Notes: generated by a model not told the origin, from the sequence alone. 12,306 bases of DNA from Leclercia sp. UBA7405 (GCA_002469605.1 DKMV01000194.1:1-12306), one strand, 5' to 3'; shown: positions 1 through 8,168, counted from the stretch's first letter. Made by a program: numbers and translations.

Positions 1-222
1 TTTCCAACGGCGTTATCCGTGGCGCTGGAATCCGATCTTATCGCCATGGTGCCTGCGCTGTATCTGCGTAACCAGCAGATGACCACTAATCTGCATATTT
101 TTGAACTGCCCTTTAAAACCCGCGCCATAACGGTTTCGCAGATGTGGCACCCGAGAATGGAAAACGATCCGGGTCACCGATGGCTGAGAGAGAAAGTGCG
201 TGAAGTGTGTCGGGAGTGCTGA
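1..222 (+). CDS. LysR-type transcriptional regulator, C-terminal fragment
   Basis: The reading frame is open from the first base and stops with TGA at 220-222, so only the last 73 residues of a gene that begins outside the window are present. The visible part resembles the end of the LysR effector-binding domain: SDLIAMVP, then an IFELPF strand, then QMWHPR, then DPGHRWLREKV. That order (SDLIA-VP / PF / WHPR / DPxHxWLR) is typical of many proteobacterial LysR regulators. The DNA-binding half is not in the window, so target and inducer cannot be inferred. It converges with the dehydrogenase gene that ends at 329. About 100 bp lie between the two stop codons, and I see no clear terminator there. 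Confidence 0.85.
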   Translation, partial: FPTALSVALESDLIAMVPALYLRNQQMTTNLHIFELPFKTRAITVSQMWHPRMENDPGHRWLREKVREVCREC

Positions 223-328
223 CAGGAAGCCTGAGTGAGCGACGGACATCCCAGGGGCAGGCGCGATAACCCATCGGCCAGCAAGAAATAGCCCCCGGAT
301 GTCATTTAGCTACCAGACATTCAGGCGG

Positions 329-1204
329 TTAAAGAGGGTCTTTAAGCCGCGTTGCCAGCGCTCTCCAGTCGAAGGGCTCAAGCTGCGTATAGGTCACTCC
401 TTGTGCCGCCATACGTTGTGGCAAATGGCGCTGGGCTTTCGCCGTTGCCTCACTCATTACGCTTTCGCCCGCCGCATCGCGAAGGGTTTTGACCACTTCT
501 TCCATCTCTTCGCTGCGTCGGATGCCATGCTCGGCAACCCGGCTAATCAGGTAGCCGGGGAGGGCGTCGTTCCATCCCATTGAAGGGAAGCTGGCATGGA
601 GCGATGCGAGCACCGCCTCTTCCACGCCATACTCGCGAGCGGCGAACAGACATTCGGTGGTAAGCGCCTCCAGCCCTTTGATCATCACGCTGCGACACAT
701 TTTGATCGCCGATACGCTGCCTACGTCGTTCCCGCCGTAGCGGGCATTACATCCCAGCGCGGTCAATAACGCGGCGATCGCTTCCGCCTGCGGTCCGCCC
801 GTTAGCAGAGGCGTTCTGAGTGCCGCAGGGGGCACCGGGGCCATTACCGCCACGTCCACATAAGCGCCGGGCTTAAAGCGTTCTGCAGCCTGACGCTTGG
901 TCTGCGGGGCGACGGAGTTCAGGTCGAGAAAATACTGGGTATCCGTCATTAGTTGCGCTGCCTGTGAGGCGACATCCAGCGCGGCGCCCGCCGTAACGGT
1001 GGAGAACACCAGCGTGGCATCTGCCAGCGCATCAGCCAGGGAGGTGGCTGCCCGCACGCCGCCGCGATGCGCTTTCGCCAGCATCGTCTCGCGCGCCGGG
1101 CCATCAAGCTTACAATCCCAGACGGTGACCGGGTTATCTTTCGCCAGCGCATCGGCGAGGATACCGCCCGCCTCGCCATAGCCTATAAAGGTAATTGTGG
1201 TCAT
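329..1204 (-). CDS. NAD(P)-dependent beta-hydroxyacid dehydrogenase-like protein, DUF1932 family
   Basis: This 291-residue protein is the last gene of the galBCD operon. Its N-terminus has a Rossmann dinucleotide fold with G8-x-G10-x-x-G13 (FIGYGEAGG). DLNSVAP at about 94-100 lies where 3-hydroxyisobutyrate/6-phosphogluconate-type dehydrogenases bind substrate. K168, in SAIKMCRS, is in the position of their catalytic lysine, but the usual downstream Asn is a Ser. The C-terminal helical part (about 185-265) fits the DUF1932 domain. The ATG shares its A with the galD stop (TAATG), and GAGGAG lies just upstream inside galD, so translation is probably coupled to galD. No dehydrogenase step is needed between gallate and pyruvate plus oxaloacetate, so the substrate is unknown. 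A role in the pathway rests on operon position only. No clear terminator follows. Confidence 0.88.
   Translation of the reverse strand: MTTITFIGYGEAGGILADALAKDNPVTVWDCKLDGPARETMLAKAHRGGVRAATSLADALADATLVFSTVTAGAALDVASQAAQLMTDTQYFLDLNSVAPQTKRQAAERFKPGAYVDVAVMAPVPPAALRTPLLTGGPQAEAIAALLTALGCNARYGGNDVGSVSAIKMCRSVMIKGLEALTTECLFAAREYGVEEAVLASLHASFPSMGWNDALPGYLISRVAEHGIRRSEEMEEVVKTLRDAAGESVMSEATAKAQRHLPQRMAAQGVTYTQLEPFDWRALATRLKDPL
557..564 (+). other. KOPS octamer (FtsK orienting sequence), pointing to dif
   Basis: GGGGAGGG fits GGGNAGGG, the sequence that E. coli FtsK reads to choose its direction. It lies left of dif on the plus strand and so points toward dif. Confidence 0.6.
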
Positions 1205-2286
1205 TATTGCTCCTCATGCGGCCAGATACGGGCCGGAATGCACACCTCGCCGGCGAACAGCAGGCGCGCGGTTCGCAGTAGACCGCAGCCTGCCAGCTGG
1301 CCATTATCACCGAGCCGAAGTGCCACGCTAAATTCACCGGTCGGATGCTCAACGCTCAGCTCAGGCGCGTGCGCAAGGCTTACCAGCCCCTGCGCCACCG
1401 AGCCGGGAATAAGACAGGCACTGGCGACGCTTACTGCACCAAACACGCCGATGGAGGCATGGCAGCGGTGCGGAATAAAGGTCCGGCTACTGATGGCCCC
1501 TCCGGCGCGCGGCCTGGCTATCAGCGTCATTTTGGGCACCGTGCGCTGTGCCACGTCGCCCAGGTTCATGCGCGGCCCGGCCTGCAGTCGAATCGACTCC
1601 AGCCGCTGCTTCAGTTCATCGTCGGCGTCGAGCTGCTCGCGGGTCTCATACCCGGTGCGCCCCAGGTCGCAGGCGCGGATCAGGACAACCGGCATGCCGT
1701 TATCGATACAGGTCACCTCGATGCCGTCGAAGCGATCCTTTGCCTGGCCGGTGGGGAGCAGCGCGCCGCAGCTTGAACCCGCCACGTCGAGGAAATTGAG
1801 CACAATTTTGCTGGCCGTACCGGGCACGCCGTCAATGCGGGTATTCCCCGCATACTCCACGCCCTCTGTATTACAGGGCACCTCTGCAACCGCAAGCTGG
1901 CCGGTGTTTTCCATAAAGATGCGCACCCGAGTCAGGGGAGCGACGCACTCAACCAGGCCGCGCTCAATGGCAAAAGGGCCCACGGCAGCCAGAATGTTGC
2001 CGCAGTTCTGCCCGTAATCGACGACGGCGCGATCGACGTTTACCTGGGCAAAAAGATAATCGACGTCGGCATCCGGCCGCGCCGAACGGCGAATTATCGC
2101 TACCTTGCTGGTCAGCGGATCGGCCCCGCCAATGCCGTCGATTTGACGCGCATCCGGCGAACCCATCGCCGCCAGCAGCACGGCGTCCCGACGGTCCGGA
2201 TCTGCCGGTAAATCGTCCGCGAGGAAGCAGGCCGCTTTCGAGGTGCCGCCGCGCATCAGCAGGCAGGGTATTCTGCGTTGCGTCAT
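1204..2286 (-). CDS. galD: 4-oxalomesaconate tautomerase (GalD), PrpF family
   Basis: A 360-residue protein, the usual length for GalD. In the known Pseudomonas putida pathway GalD converts the keto form of 4-oxalomesaconate, made by gallate dioxygenase, to the enol form used by the hydratase GalB. The PrpF-family signature MRGGTSKA is at 11-18, GGADPLTSK at 53-61 and NCGN at 94-97 followed by AVGPFAIE. These belong to a diaminopimelate-epimerase-like two-lobed fold, with K61 and C95 as conserved positions. I chose the ATG at 2286 because the MxQxxIPC-MRGGTSK start matches the family and lies one base after the galC stop (TAA-C-ATG). The longer open frame running back to 2496 overlaps galC and is not coding. 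Its 3' end overlaps the dehydrogenase start by one base. PrpF members also isomerise aconitate, but galB and galC next to it make GalD the best call. Confidence 0.9.
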   Translation of the reverse strand: MTQRRIPCLLMRGGTSKAACFLADDLPADPDRRDAVLLAAMGSPDARQIDGIGGADPLTSKVAIIRRSARPDADVDYLFAQVNVDRAVVDYGQNCGNILAAVGPFAIERGLVECVAPLTRVRIFMENTGQLAVAEVPCNTEGVEYAGNTRIDGVPGTASKIVLNFLDVAGSSCGALLPTGQAKDRFDGIEVTCIDNGMPVVLIRACDLGRTGYETREQLDADDELKQRLESIRLQAGPRMNLGDVAQRTVPKMTLIARPRAGGAISSRTFIPHRCHASIGVFGAVSVASACLIPGSVAQGLVSLAHAPELSVEHPTGEFSVALRLGDNGQLAGCGLLRTARLLFAGEVCIPARIWPHEEQ

Positions 2287-2287
2287 G

Positions 2288-3001
2288 TTAGCTCTCCACG
2301 TCTTCCGCGCTGTCGTAGTAACGCAGCCCTTTTTCGGCCAGGCGCGGACGCATGGCGTAGATATCCAGCCCCAGTTCGCCATTGCGCATCCGCTCACGTT
2401 TCGCCTCTTCGTTCGCCATACGCGTTTCGGCTTTTGCCAGAACCGTGCGGGCGAGGGCGTGCGGAATGACCACCACGCCGTCGTCGTCGGCCACAATCAC
2501 ATCCCCTGGCGTTACCAGCTGACCGGCGCAGAGAACCGGGACGTTAACCGAGCCCAGCGTCTCTTTCACCGTTCCCTGGGCGTAAACCTGGCGGGACCAG
2601 ACGGCAAAGCCCATCTCACGCAGGGTATGCGAATCCCGGATGCCGATATCGCCCACCAGGCCCACGACGCCGCGCGACTGTAACGACGTGGCCAGCAGGT
2701 CGCCGAAGAAGCCATCCCCGCAGGGGGAAGTAGGGGCTACCACCAGGATATCGCCCGGACGGCATTGCTCGACGGCCACGTGGAACATCCAGTTATCTCC
2801 CGGCGTAACCAGCACCGTGACTGCATTCCCGGCCCGGCATATGCCCTGTTGAATGGGTCTGATGTGCGGTGCCATAAGCCCCTGACGGTCAAATGCCTCG
2901 TGGAGAGTCGCGACTCCCGCCGCGGTAAACAGGCGCAGCGCGGCCTCGTCATGGCGGGGAAGGGTGCGGATCACCACTCCTTTGCGATTCAGCAGGTTCA
3001 T
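2288..3001 (-). CDS. galC: 4-carboxy-4-hydroxy-2-oxoadipate (CHA) aldolase (GalC), RraA-like fold
   Basis: A 237-residue protein of the class II HMG/CHA aldolase family with an RraA-like fold. It cleaves 4-carboxy-4-hydroxy-2-oxoadipate to pyruvate and oxaloacetate, the last step of gallate and protocatechuate 4,5-cleavage. Family members usually also decarboxylate oxaloacetate. The signature is clear: [17 protein letters not shown] at about 95-111 and [11 protein letters not shown] at 114-124, with R122-D123 as the substrate- and metal-binding Arg-Asp pair. [16 protein letters not shown] at about 165-180 is the other typical RraA stretch. The start is fixed by a four-base ATGA overlap with the galB stop (2998-3001), a sign of coupled translation. 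The frame continues upstream inside galB, but those residues are out of family and were dropped. The KOPS octamer at 2957-2964 lies within its 5' part. Confidence 0.92.
   Translation of the reverse strand: MNLLNRKGVVIRTLPRHDEAALRLFTAAGVATLHEAFDRQGLMAPHIRPIQQGICRAGNAVTVLVTPGDNWMFHVAVEQCRPGDILVVAPTSPCGDGFFGDLLATSLQSRGVVGLVGDIGIRDSHTLREMGFAVWSRQVYAQGTVKETLGSVNVPVLCAGQLVTPGDVIVADDDGVVVIPHALARTVLAKAETRMANEEAKRERMRNGELGLDIYAMRPRLAEKGLRYYDSAEDVES
2957..2964 (+). other. KOPS octamer, pointing to dif
   Basis: GGGAAGGG fits GGGNAGGG. It is on the plus strand left of dif, inside the antisense strand of galC, and points toward dif. Confidence 0.6.
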
Positions 3002-3738
3002 GCGAGGTTCTCCGTTACGCGCGGGAAGATGCTCTGGAAGCCTTCGGCATGCACAATATCGCGCGCGGCGGTGATCCCGATGTTGCGCTTTGCCTGCACG
3101 CCCCGCTGGAGCGCCACGCGGGTATAGTATTCCCACAGGTGTTCCTGGCCCTGCATACACTGGATTGCATGGTATTTTTTCTCCCAGACGCGGGTGATAT
3201 CCAGCAGGACGTCCGGCTTCCAGTTGCACTGTTCCGGCTGATGCGGTTCAAAGCAGTAGACCGGCGGCGCCTGCACAACAGGTTCGCCAGGACGATACCC
3301 TTCAGCCTGGGCGATGATGCGTGCTTCCTGGGCCAGGTTCGACGCCAGCGGATGATCGTAGTTATAGGGGTCCTGCATGGAGTGGGTCAGGACAAAGTGC
3401 GGTTGTACGCGACGATAAACATCCGCCAGGCGGAACAGCGTCTCTTTGTCGGCGCGTAGCGGATAGTCGCCCATATCAAAAAACTCCACGCTGGCACCCA
3501 GAATATCGGCAGCAGCCTGCGCCTCTTCCCGGCGATGATGTTTTACCTTCTCTTCGGTCATATTGCCTTTGCGCCACAGTTTGGCGGACTCCCCGCGCTC
3601 GCCGAACGACAGGCAGACGATATGCACCTGATAGCCCTGCTCAACATGCAGGGCTATCGCCCCGCCAGCACGCCAGACGAAATCGGCGGAGTGGGCGCTG
3701 ACGACAAGGGCACTTTTTTCACGAATCGGTTGGGACAT
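2998..3738 (-). CDS. galB: 4-oxalomesaconate hydratase (GalB), PIG-L/LmbE-fold metal-dependent enzyme
   Basis: A 246-residue protein of the PIG-L/LmbE deacetylase fold. Enol 4-oxalomesaconate hydratase from Pseudomonas (GalB) belongs to this fold and adds water to form CHA, the aldolase substrate. The family metal site is visible: [12 protein letters not shown] at about 15-26, giving H16 and D19 in place of the usual HPDD, and [14 protein letters not shown] at about 119-132, giving H129 as the third ligand. The ATG at 3738 has a good ribosome site (GAGGAAG) nearby. The open frame upstream of it lacks family similarity. It is first in the galB-galC-galD-dehydrogenase operon, with four-base, one-base-gap and one-base-overlap junctions downstream. 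It diverges from the regulator gene over 127 bp. Other PIG-L enzymes are N-acetylglucosamine deacetylases, but the neighbours favour GalB. Confidence 0.88.
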   Translation of the reverse strand: MSQPIREKSALVVSAHSADFVWRAGGAIALHVEQGYQVHIVCLSFGERGESAKLWRKGNMTEEKVKHHRREEAQAAADILGASVEFFDMGDYPLRADKETLFRLADVYRRVQPHFVLTHSMQDPYNYDHPLASNLAQEARIIAQAEGYRPGEPVVQAPPVYCFEPHQPEQCNWKPDVLLDITRVWEKKYHAIQCMQGQEHLWEYYTRVALQRGVQAKRNIGITAARDIVHAEGFQSIFPRVTENLA

Positions 3739-3865
3739 GATGGCTTCCTCTGTTGTTTTTTTCAGCTTGTCACGCCCGGTCTCTGAGAGGTAATTCCTTA
3801 ACTTGTGAACGCTATGATTTTTATTTATGTTGTTGTTCCGATGATTGAGTGAGGCCTGGCGAAGC
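3739..3865. promoter_or_regulatory. Divergent galB / galR control region
   Basis: These 127 bp separate the start codons of galB and the regulator and must hold both promoters. At 3798-3809 there is an imperfect palindrome of the form TTnACnnGTnAA (TTAACTTGTGAA, 8 of 12 positions symmetric), a plausible LysR-type operator. TATGAT at 3813-3818 could be a -10 for the regulator, but no good -35 is spaced to it. On the galB side I see no strong sigma-70 pair, which would fit an activator-dependent promoter. The galB ribosome site GAGGAAG is close to the galB end. LysR regulators normally bind in such a divergent gap and repress their own gene, but this is family knowledge, not shown by the sequence. 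Confidence 0.5.
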
Positions 3866-5092
3866 ATGCAGAAACGTAAGCAAAATAATTCGATAAATAT
3901 CATGCAACTACGTTTTTTCTGTCAGGTGGCTTTGCGGGGAAGCGTATCCCGTGCAGCCGATGATTTATTCCGTACTCAATCTGCCATTACGCGGGCGATC
4001 CGCGATCTGGAAGCCTCACTGAACGTCATTCTCTTCGAGCGTCACTACAGCGGCATGGTGCCTACGGAGTACGGCAAATGTATTTTGCCGCGCGCCAGGC
4101 GGGCGATAGAGGATTTGCAGGCCGTACCTGCGCTGATGCAAAAAATGAAGCTGCGCGCCAGCGCCTCTACCGCGCTGCCGGATGCGGGCTGGCTGTTCCA
4201 TACCCGCCGGCTGGAGATATTTATTCAGCTGTATCACGTTAACCATACGCAGACCGTCGCTACCCATCTTGGGGTGACGCAGCCGGCGATCAGCGCAGCG
4301 CTTAAGATTCTGGAAAAAGGGGCAGACGCGACGCTGTTTCGCCGGACGCCGGAAGGAGTGCGCCCGACGCCTGCGGCCGATGTGCTCTATCCCCACATCA
4401 GCCGGGCGCTGAACGAACTGGACAATATCTGGAGCGATCTCGCCGCCCGACGCGGGGTGCTGGAGGGGAGCGTGCGTATTGGCGCGCTGCCGCTCAGCCG
4501 AACACAGCTGCTGCCCGGCGCGATCGCCAGTTTCCTGGCACGCCATCCGGGTATTACGGTAATGACAAACGAAAGCCCGTATGAGTCCCTGGTGTCGGAC
4601 ATGCGCGCGGGCAATATTGATTTTATTATCGGCGCCCTGCGTCAGGATGAGGATCTCCCCGACCTGACAAGCGAAGCGCTCTTTGAAGAAGATATGCTAA
4701 TTCTGGTGCGCAACAACCATCCGCTGCTGCGCGATCCGGATCCCAAAAGCAAACTGGCGCAGGCGCAGTGGGTGCTGCCTCGCTCAAATGCCCCGGCGCG
4801 CCATTTACTGGATAATGCCTTTGTCACCTCAGGCCTGCCGCTACCGCAGCCGTGCGTTGAAACCGGTGACGCGGCAATGGTGCGCGGCCTGCTGCTCAAC
4901 TCAGACATGCTGGCGGCGGTATCTACCAGCCAGATGCGCTTTGAGATAGACAACGGCCTGCTCACCGTTTTGCCGGTTCGCCTGCCCGATACGACCCGCC
5001 GGATCGGGCTGACTTTCCGTGAGGGGAGCCTGCCGTCACCGGCGACGCAGGCGCTGCTGGCGTTTATCCATCAACAGGTAGCGAAAGACTAA
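3866..5092 (+). CDS. galR: LysR-type regulator with two N-terminal winged-helix domains, probable gallate regulator
   Basis: A 408-residue LysR-type regulator, about 100 residues longer than the usual 300. The excess is an extra DNA-binding domain. The first winged helix spans about 13-72 (MQLRFFCQVALRGSVSRAA, then RTQSAITRAIRDLE and LFERHYSGMVPTEYG). A second full copy spans about 114-172 (RRLEIFIQLYHVNHTQTVA, then GVTQPAISAALKILE and LFRRTPEGVRPTPAA). A linker follows, then the effector-binding domain from about 202 (GSVRIGALPLSRTQLLP) to the end. I chose the ATG at 3866 because GAGG lies 11 bases upstream. TTG 3845 and ATG 3902 are in-frame alternatives and all three keep both domains. It sits divergent from galB and between the two gallate operons, so it most likely controls them. 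The gene name rests on context. Its last four bases overlap the galA stop on the other strand. Confidence 0.85.
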   Translation: MQKRKQNNSINIMQLRFFCQVALRGSVSRAADDLFRTQSAITRAIRDLEASLNVILFERHYSGMVPTEYGKCILPRARRAIEDLQAVPALMQKMKLRASASTALPDAGWLFHTRRLEIFIQLYHVNHTQTVATHLGVTQPAISAALKILEKGADATLFRRTPEGVRPTPAADVLYPHISRALNELDNIWSDLAARRGVLEGSVRIGALPLSRTQLLPGAIASFLARHPGITVMTNESPYESLVSDMRAGNIDFIIGALRQDEDLPDLTSEALFEEDMLILVRNNHPLLRDPDPKSKLAQAQWVLPRSNAPARHLLDNAFVTSGLPLPQPCVETGDAAMVRGLLLNSDMLAAVSTSQMRFEIDNGLLTVLPVRLPDTTRRIGLTFREGSLPSPATQALLAFIHQQVAKD

Positions 5093-6351
5093 CGGGTACC
5101 GGCCACGGAGTAGGTGACCTGCTGGTTACGTGTTTTCTGGAACTCCTCCAGCGTTTGTCCGCGCATCGCGGCGTAGATATGCAGATTCGATACCCCGACC
5201 ACCGCGCCCATTTTCTCCAGCAGGAAAAAGCTGGCGCCGTACTGGATCAGCCCGCGCCAGTCGCGTTCGGTCAGCAGGCGTTGCTCCTCCTGACTTAACC
5301 CGGCCTCATCGTATAGCGCCTGGGGCGTACTCAGGAAGCGCTCGCGCCAGGCCGGCTGTGTTAGCTTGTGCAGGAAGCTGTTCAGCCGCAGGCCGTTCAG
5401 GCTACGCTCATGCGTAAAGGGATAGGTCCCCGGCAGGTTTTCAACCCCGGCCAGCTGCTGCGCCATATGCTGACGGTGGCGGGTCAGGGTATCCACGGGC
5501 GGCGTGCGGGCATTGTTTTCCAGAATCAGCGTGGCGATACCGGTCATGGAGGGCAGGTAGTAGTCGCGCCAGGTCTCAGTGACGTTCGCCGATAGCGCGC
5601 CGCGCATCACCAGCCACATAATGACCTCCGATCCCTCCACGCCGCCCAGCGTCGCATATTCGCCAATGGTCATTTCCGTGAGTTTTTGCGGATCGTTCAC
5701 CAGCATATCGACAAACTGCGCGTCCCAGTCGGTATTGTTGAATCCGCAGCGTTCACCGTGGACCTGATGCGACAGCCCGCCCGTGGCGATAATCGCCACG
5801 TCAATATCCTCCGGATAGCTTTCAATGGCACGGCGCAACGCCTGACCAAGCTTATAGCAACGCTTCGCGCTGGGTACCGGGAACTGAAGTACGCCTATCT
5901 GCAGGGGGATCACCCGCGTCGGCCAGCCCGTTTCCTGCTGCCAGGGGAGCAGCGCCGACAGGGGTGAAAAGAGCCCGTGGTCCAGCTTTTTGTTCATAAA
6001 GAAGGACATATCAAACTCGTCGGCCATCAGGCTTGCGCCGATATGCCGCGAGAGTGCCGCATCGCCCTTTACCGGTGGCAGATCGCGCGGGCCGCCGCCT
6101 TCGTCCGCCACGTCGTATTCATGGTCGATGCCGAGAGTAAAGGCAGAGTAGTGGTCAAAGAAAAAGGCGGTCACGTGATCGTTAAAGATGTAGACCAGTG
6201 CATCGGGCTTTTTCTCATCAAGCCAGCGCTGTAGCGGCTCAAAGCTTTGAAAAATAGGTGACCACGCCGGATCCTGCTGTTTGTGGTGATCGACCGCGAA
6301 GCCAATCGTCGGCGTGTGTGAGACGGCAATACCGCCAAGAATTCGGGCCAT
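5089..6351 (-). CDS. galA: Gallate dioxygenase (GalA), fused LigB-like and LigA-like domains
   Basis: A 420-residue extradiol dioxygenase, the length I recall for Pseudomonas putida GalA. It opens the gallate ring at the 4,5 bond with O2 and Fe(II) to give 4-oxalomesaconate. The N-terminal LigB-type catalytic domain (about 1-280) shows all expected residues: H12 (AVSHTP) and H59 (FNDHV) as iron ligands, H195 (GGLSHQVHG) as the acid/base histidine, and E242 (GGVEGSEV) as the third ligand, matching the LigB H12/H61/E242 and H195 pattern. The C-terminal part (about 315-410: SLNGLRLNSFLHKL to ISAAMRG-like HIYAAMRGQTLEEF) is the LigA-type small subunit, fused as in GalA rather than separate as in protocatechuate 4,5-dioxygenase. 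It lies 13 bp behind galT with a TGGAG ribosome site, so the two are probably co-transcribed. The stop overlaps the end of the convergent regulator gene by four bases, which leaves no room for a terminator. Confidence 0.95.
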   Translation of the reverse strand: MARILGGIAVSHTPTIGFAVDHHKQQDPAWSPIFQSFEPLQRWLDEKKPDALVYIFNDHVTAFFFDHYSAFTLGIDHEYDVADEGGGPRDLPPVKGDAALSRHIGASLMADEFDMSFFMNKKLDHGLFSPLSALLPWQQETGWPTRVIPLQIGVLQFPVPSAKRCYKLGQALRRAIESYPEDIDVAIIATGGLSHQVHGERCGFNNTDWDAQFVDMLVNDPQKLTEMTIGEYATLGGVEGSEVIMWLVMRGALSANVTETWRDYYLPSMTGIATLILENNARTPPVDTLTRHRQHMAQQLAGVENLPGTYPFTHERSLNGLRLNSFLHKLTQPAWRERFLSTPQALYDEAGLSQEEQRLLTERDWRGLIQYGASFFLLEKMGAVVGVSNLHIYAAMRGQTLEEFQKTRNQQVTYSVAGTR

Positions 6352-6364
6352 GGGTAAACTCCAG

Positions 6365-7735
6365 TTATCGGTTATGCAGGGTTTGCGACAGTGCGCTCAG
6401 TTCTGCCTCTGTTGCGCGAGGCTTTTGTCGGTTCATACGGTGCAACAAAATCGCGATGCCCGCCAGGCATGCCGGCAGGGCGAGCACCAGAAAAATAGAC
6501 GAGTGCTCCGGAACGGCCAGCATGATAACGCCGCCGAGCGTGGAGCTCAGAATCGCCCCGGTGCGGCCGATGCCATGCATCCAGCTTACGCCGGTAGCGC
6601 GAATTTCCGTCTGGTAATAGGCGGGTGAATAGGCCTGAAGCCCGTTTTGTGCGCCATTAATGCACATGCCGCTAATAAAAATCAGTACCGCCAGCGCGAC
6701 AGAGTTAAAGTCCATCAACCCCTGCGAGAGCAGGCACAGGCAGCCGAGGAAGTAGGTAAAAGCGATCACTTTTTTCGCTGCGGTTCTATCCATCAGATAG
6801 CCGACAATAATGCCGCCAAGCGGGCCGCCGAGCTGGAACAGACCGGTAATAATCGCCGCCTGCTGCAGGGAAAGCCCACCCGAACGCAGGATAGTGGGCA
6901 GCCAGCCGTTCAGTAGATAAATCACAAACAGTCCCATAAAGTAGGTCAGCCACAGCGCGACCGTACCCCGGGCGTAACCGTGGCGGAACAGCTGAGCAAC
7001 TTTGTTGCGGCGGGAAATCTCCGGAGCATTAAGCTTGAAAGCCGTATTCTCACTAAAGTTTCCCCCCAGGCGGTTTAGTACCCGGGCAATTTTTGCAGCA
7101 GGCTGTCGGCGGGCAACCATGCTCATCGCCGATTCCGGCAACATTCCGAACATTACCGGCAGGAGCAACAGCGGCAGTACGCCGCCAAAGATAAGCGCTG
7201 AGTGCCAGGTGTAGTGTGACAGAAGACCGGCGGCGATAAATCCACCGAGACCGGAGCCGACGTTAAACCCACTGTACATCAGGGTGATCATCAGGCCCTT
7301 GCGACGCTCAGGCATATATTCTGCCACCAGGGTGACGCAGTTGGGCATGACCGCGCCCAGTCCAAGCCCGGTCAAAAAACGCATCAGGGCGAGCTGGGTT
7401 GGGTTTTGTGCAAAGGCCGCCGCCAGGCTGAAGACCGCAAAAAAGGCCACCGATCCAAGAAGGATCTGTTTGCGTCCGTAACGGTCCGATAGCGGCCCCG
7501 CAACCAGCGCCCCGATTGCCACGCCGAACATGGCGGCACCGAGGATCGGCCCCAGCTCGGCACGGCTTATGCCCCAGCTTTCGAGCAGGGCAGGGGCAAT
7601 AAAGCCCATTACCGCCGCGTCATAACCATCAATCATTATGATGAGAAAGCAGAGCAGCAGAACCTTCCACTGAAAACGTGATATCGGCTGGGCGTCGATC
7701 CACGCTTTTATATCAACAACCGGTGTTTGAGTCAT
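6365..7735 (-). CDS. galT: Gallate/aromatic-acid MFS transporter (GalT), AAHS family
   Basis: A 456-residue major-facilitator permease of the aromatic acid:H+ symporter group (PcaK-like), expected in the inner membrane with 12 helices and a central cytoplasmic loop around 215-255. The family-typical acidic motif in helix 1, D36-G-Y-D39 in IDGYDAAVMGFIAPAL, is present. So is MFS motif A between helices 2 and 3, GPLSDRYGRKQ at about 80-90. The ATG at 7735 has AAGGAAG about seven bases upstream. A longer open frame to 7837 would put that ribosome site inside the gene and was rejected. Its place directly ahead of galA, in one unit, supports gallate or a close hydroxybenzoate as substrate. An AAHS permease alone cannot be assigned a substrate from sequence. 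No outer-membrane porin gene (galP type) is present in the window. Confidence 0.88.
   Translation of the reverse strand: MTQTPVVDIKAWIDAQPISRFQWKVLLLCFLIIMIDGYDAAVMGFIAPALLESWGISRAELGPILGAAMFGVAIGALVAGPLSDRYGRKQILLGSVAFFAVFSLAAAFAQNPTQLALMRFLTGLGLGAVMPNCVTLVAEYMPERRKGLMITLMYSGFNVGSGLGGFIAAGLLSHYTWHSALIFGGVLPLLLLPVMFGMLPESAMSMVARRQPAAKIARVLNRLGGNFSENTAFKLNAPEISRRNKVAQLFRHGYARGTVALWLTYFMGLFVIYLLNGWLPTILRSGGLSLQQAAIITGLFQLGGPLGGIIVGYLMDRTAAKKVIAFTYFLGCLCLLSQGLMDFNSVALAVLIFISGMCINGAQNGLQAYSPAYYQTEIRATGVSWMHGIGRTGAILSSTLGGVIMLAVPEHSSIFLVLALPACLAGIAILLHRMNRQKPRATEAELSALSQTLHNR
7588..7595 (+). other. KOPS octamer, pointing to dif
   Basis: GGGCAGGG fits GGGNAGGG. It is on the plus strand about 570 bp left of dif, inside galT, and points toward dif. 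Confidence 0.65.
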
Positions 7736-8168
7736 AGGGTCACTTCCTTTAGCAGGCGGTATGAATGTTCTGATTAGTGTTATGTGTTGAACTTTCATAA
7801 CCAACTTAAGGCAGGTGTCGGGCGGTGTCCGGTTCAAAAAACCAGCCGTGGGTATGAGTTCTATTTATAATGTGATGGGCGTGGCGAAATAGCTTCTCTG
7901 AAAAGCCATGACTTTATCTGTTGTTCGGTAACTTGCACGTTGGTACGGATGCCGGTTGGTAAGTTGATAGTGTTTAAAGAGGAATAACGGATTATCGCTG
8001 ATGACCATCAGTTTCAGAATGGAACAGCGCAGGGAAGGTAAACGGCTTGATTTTCAGAACCTAAAGTAAGCGGGCTTGAGTGTTGTTACATTCAGAGTCC
8101 GGTGTAAGGGGGGCAAGGTATGGCCGTTAGAGACTCACTGAAGCTTAGGCTATGACACCTGAAATCCT
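7736..8168. other. Gene-free stretch: galT upstream control region, then nothing recognised
   Basis: No supported gene lies here. Close to galT there is TTATG-N11-CATAA at 7780-7800, a spaced inverted repeat of the size LysR-type regulators often use. CAACTTAAGG at 7802-7811 reads CCTTAAGTTG toward galT and differs in one base from CCTTAACTTG at 3796-3805 in the galB/regulator gap. The galT promoter itself cannot be fixed. From about 7850 to 8168 I see only short frames. The best is a 22-codon ORF at 8001-8069 without a well-placed ribosome site, so I do not call it. Confidence 0.45.

Noticed and set aside
1067..2017. 316-codon plus-strand ORF across the dehydrogenase and galD genes
   Set aside because: It is a shadow of two well-supported minus-strand genes in GC-rich DNA and has low-complexity composition.
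2287..2496. N-terminal extension of galD
   Set aside because: It overlaps galC in another frame and lies upstream of the family-typical GalD start.
7736..7837. N-terminal extension of galT
   Set aside because: A good ribosome site lies just before ATG 7735 and would fall inside the extended gene. The added residues are not family-like.
8001..8069. 22-codon plus-strand ORF
   Set aside because: The GAGGA upstream is about 20 bases away and the peptide has no recognisable feature.
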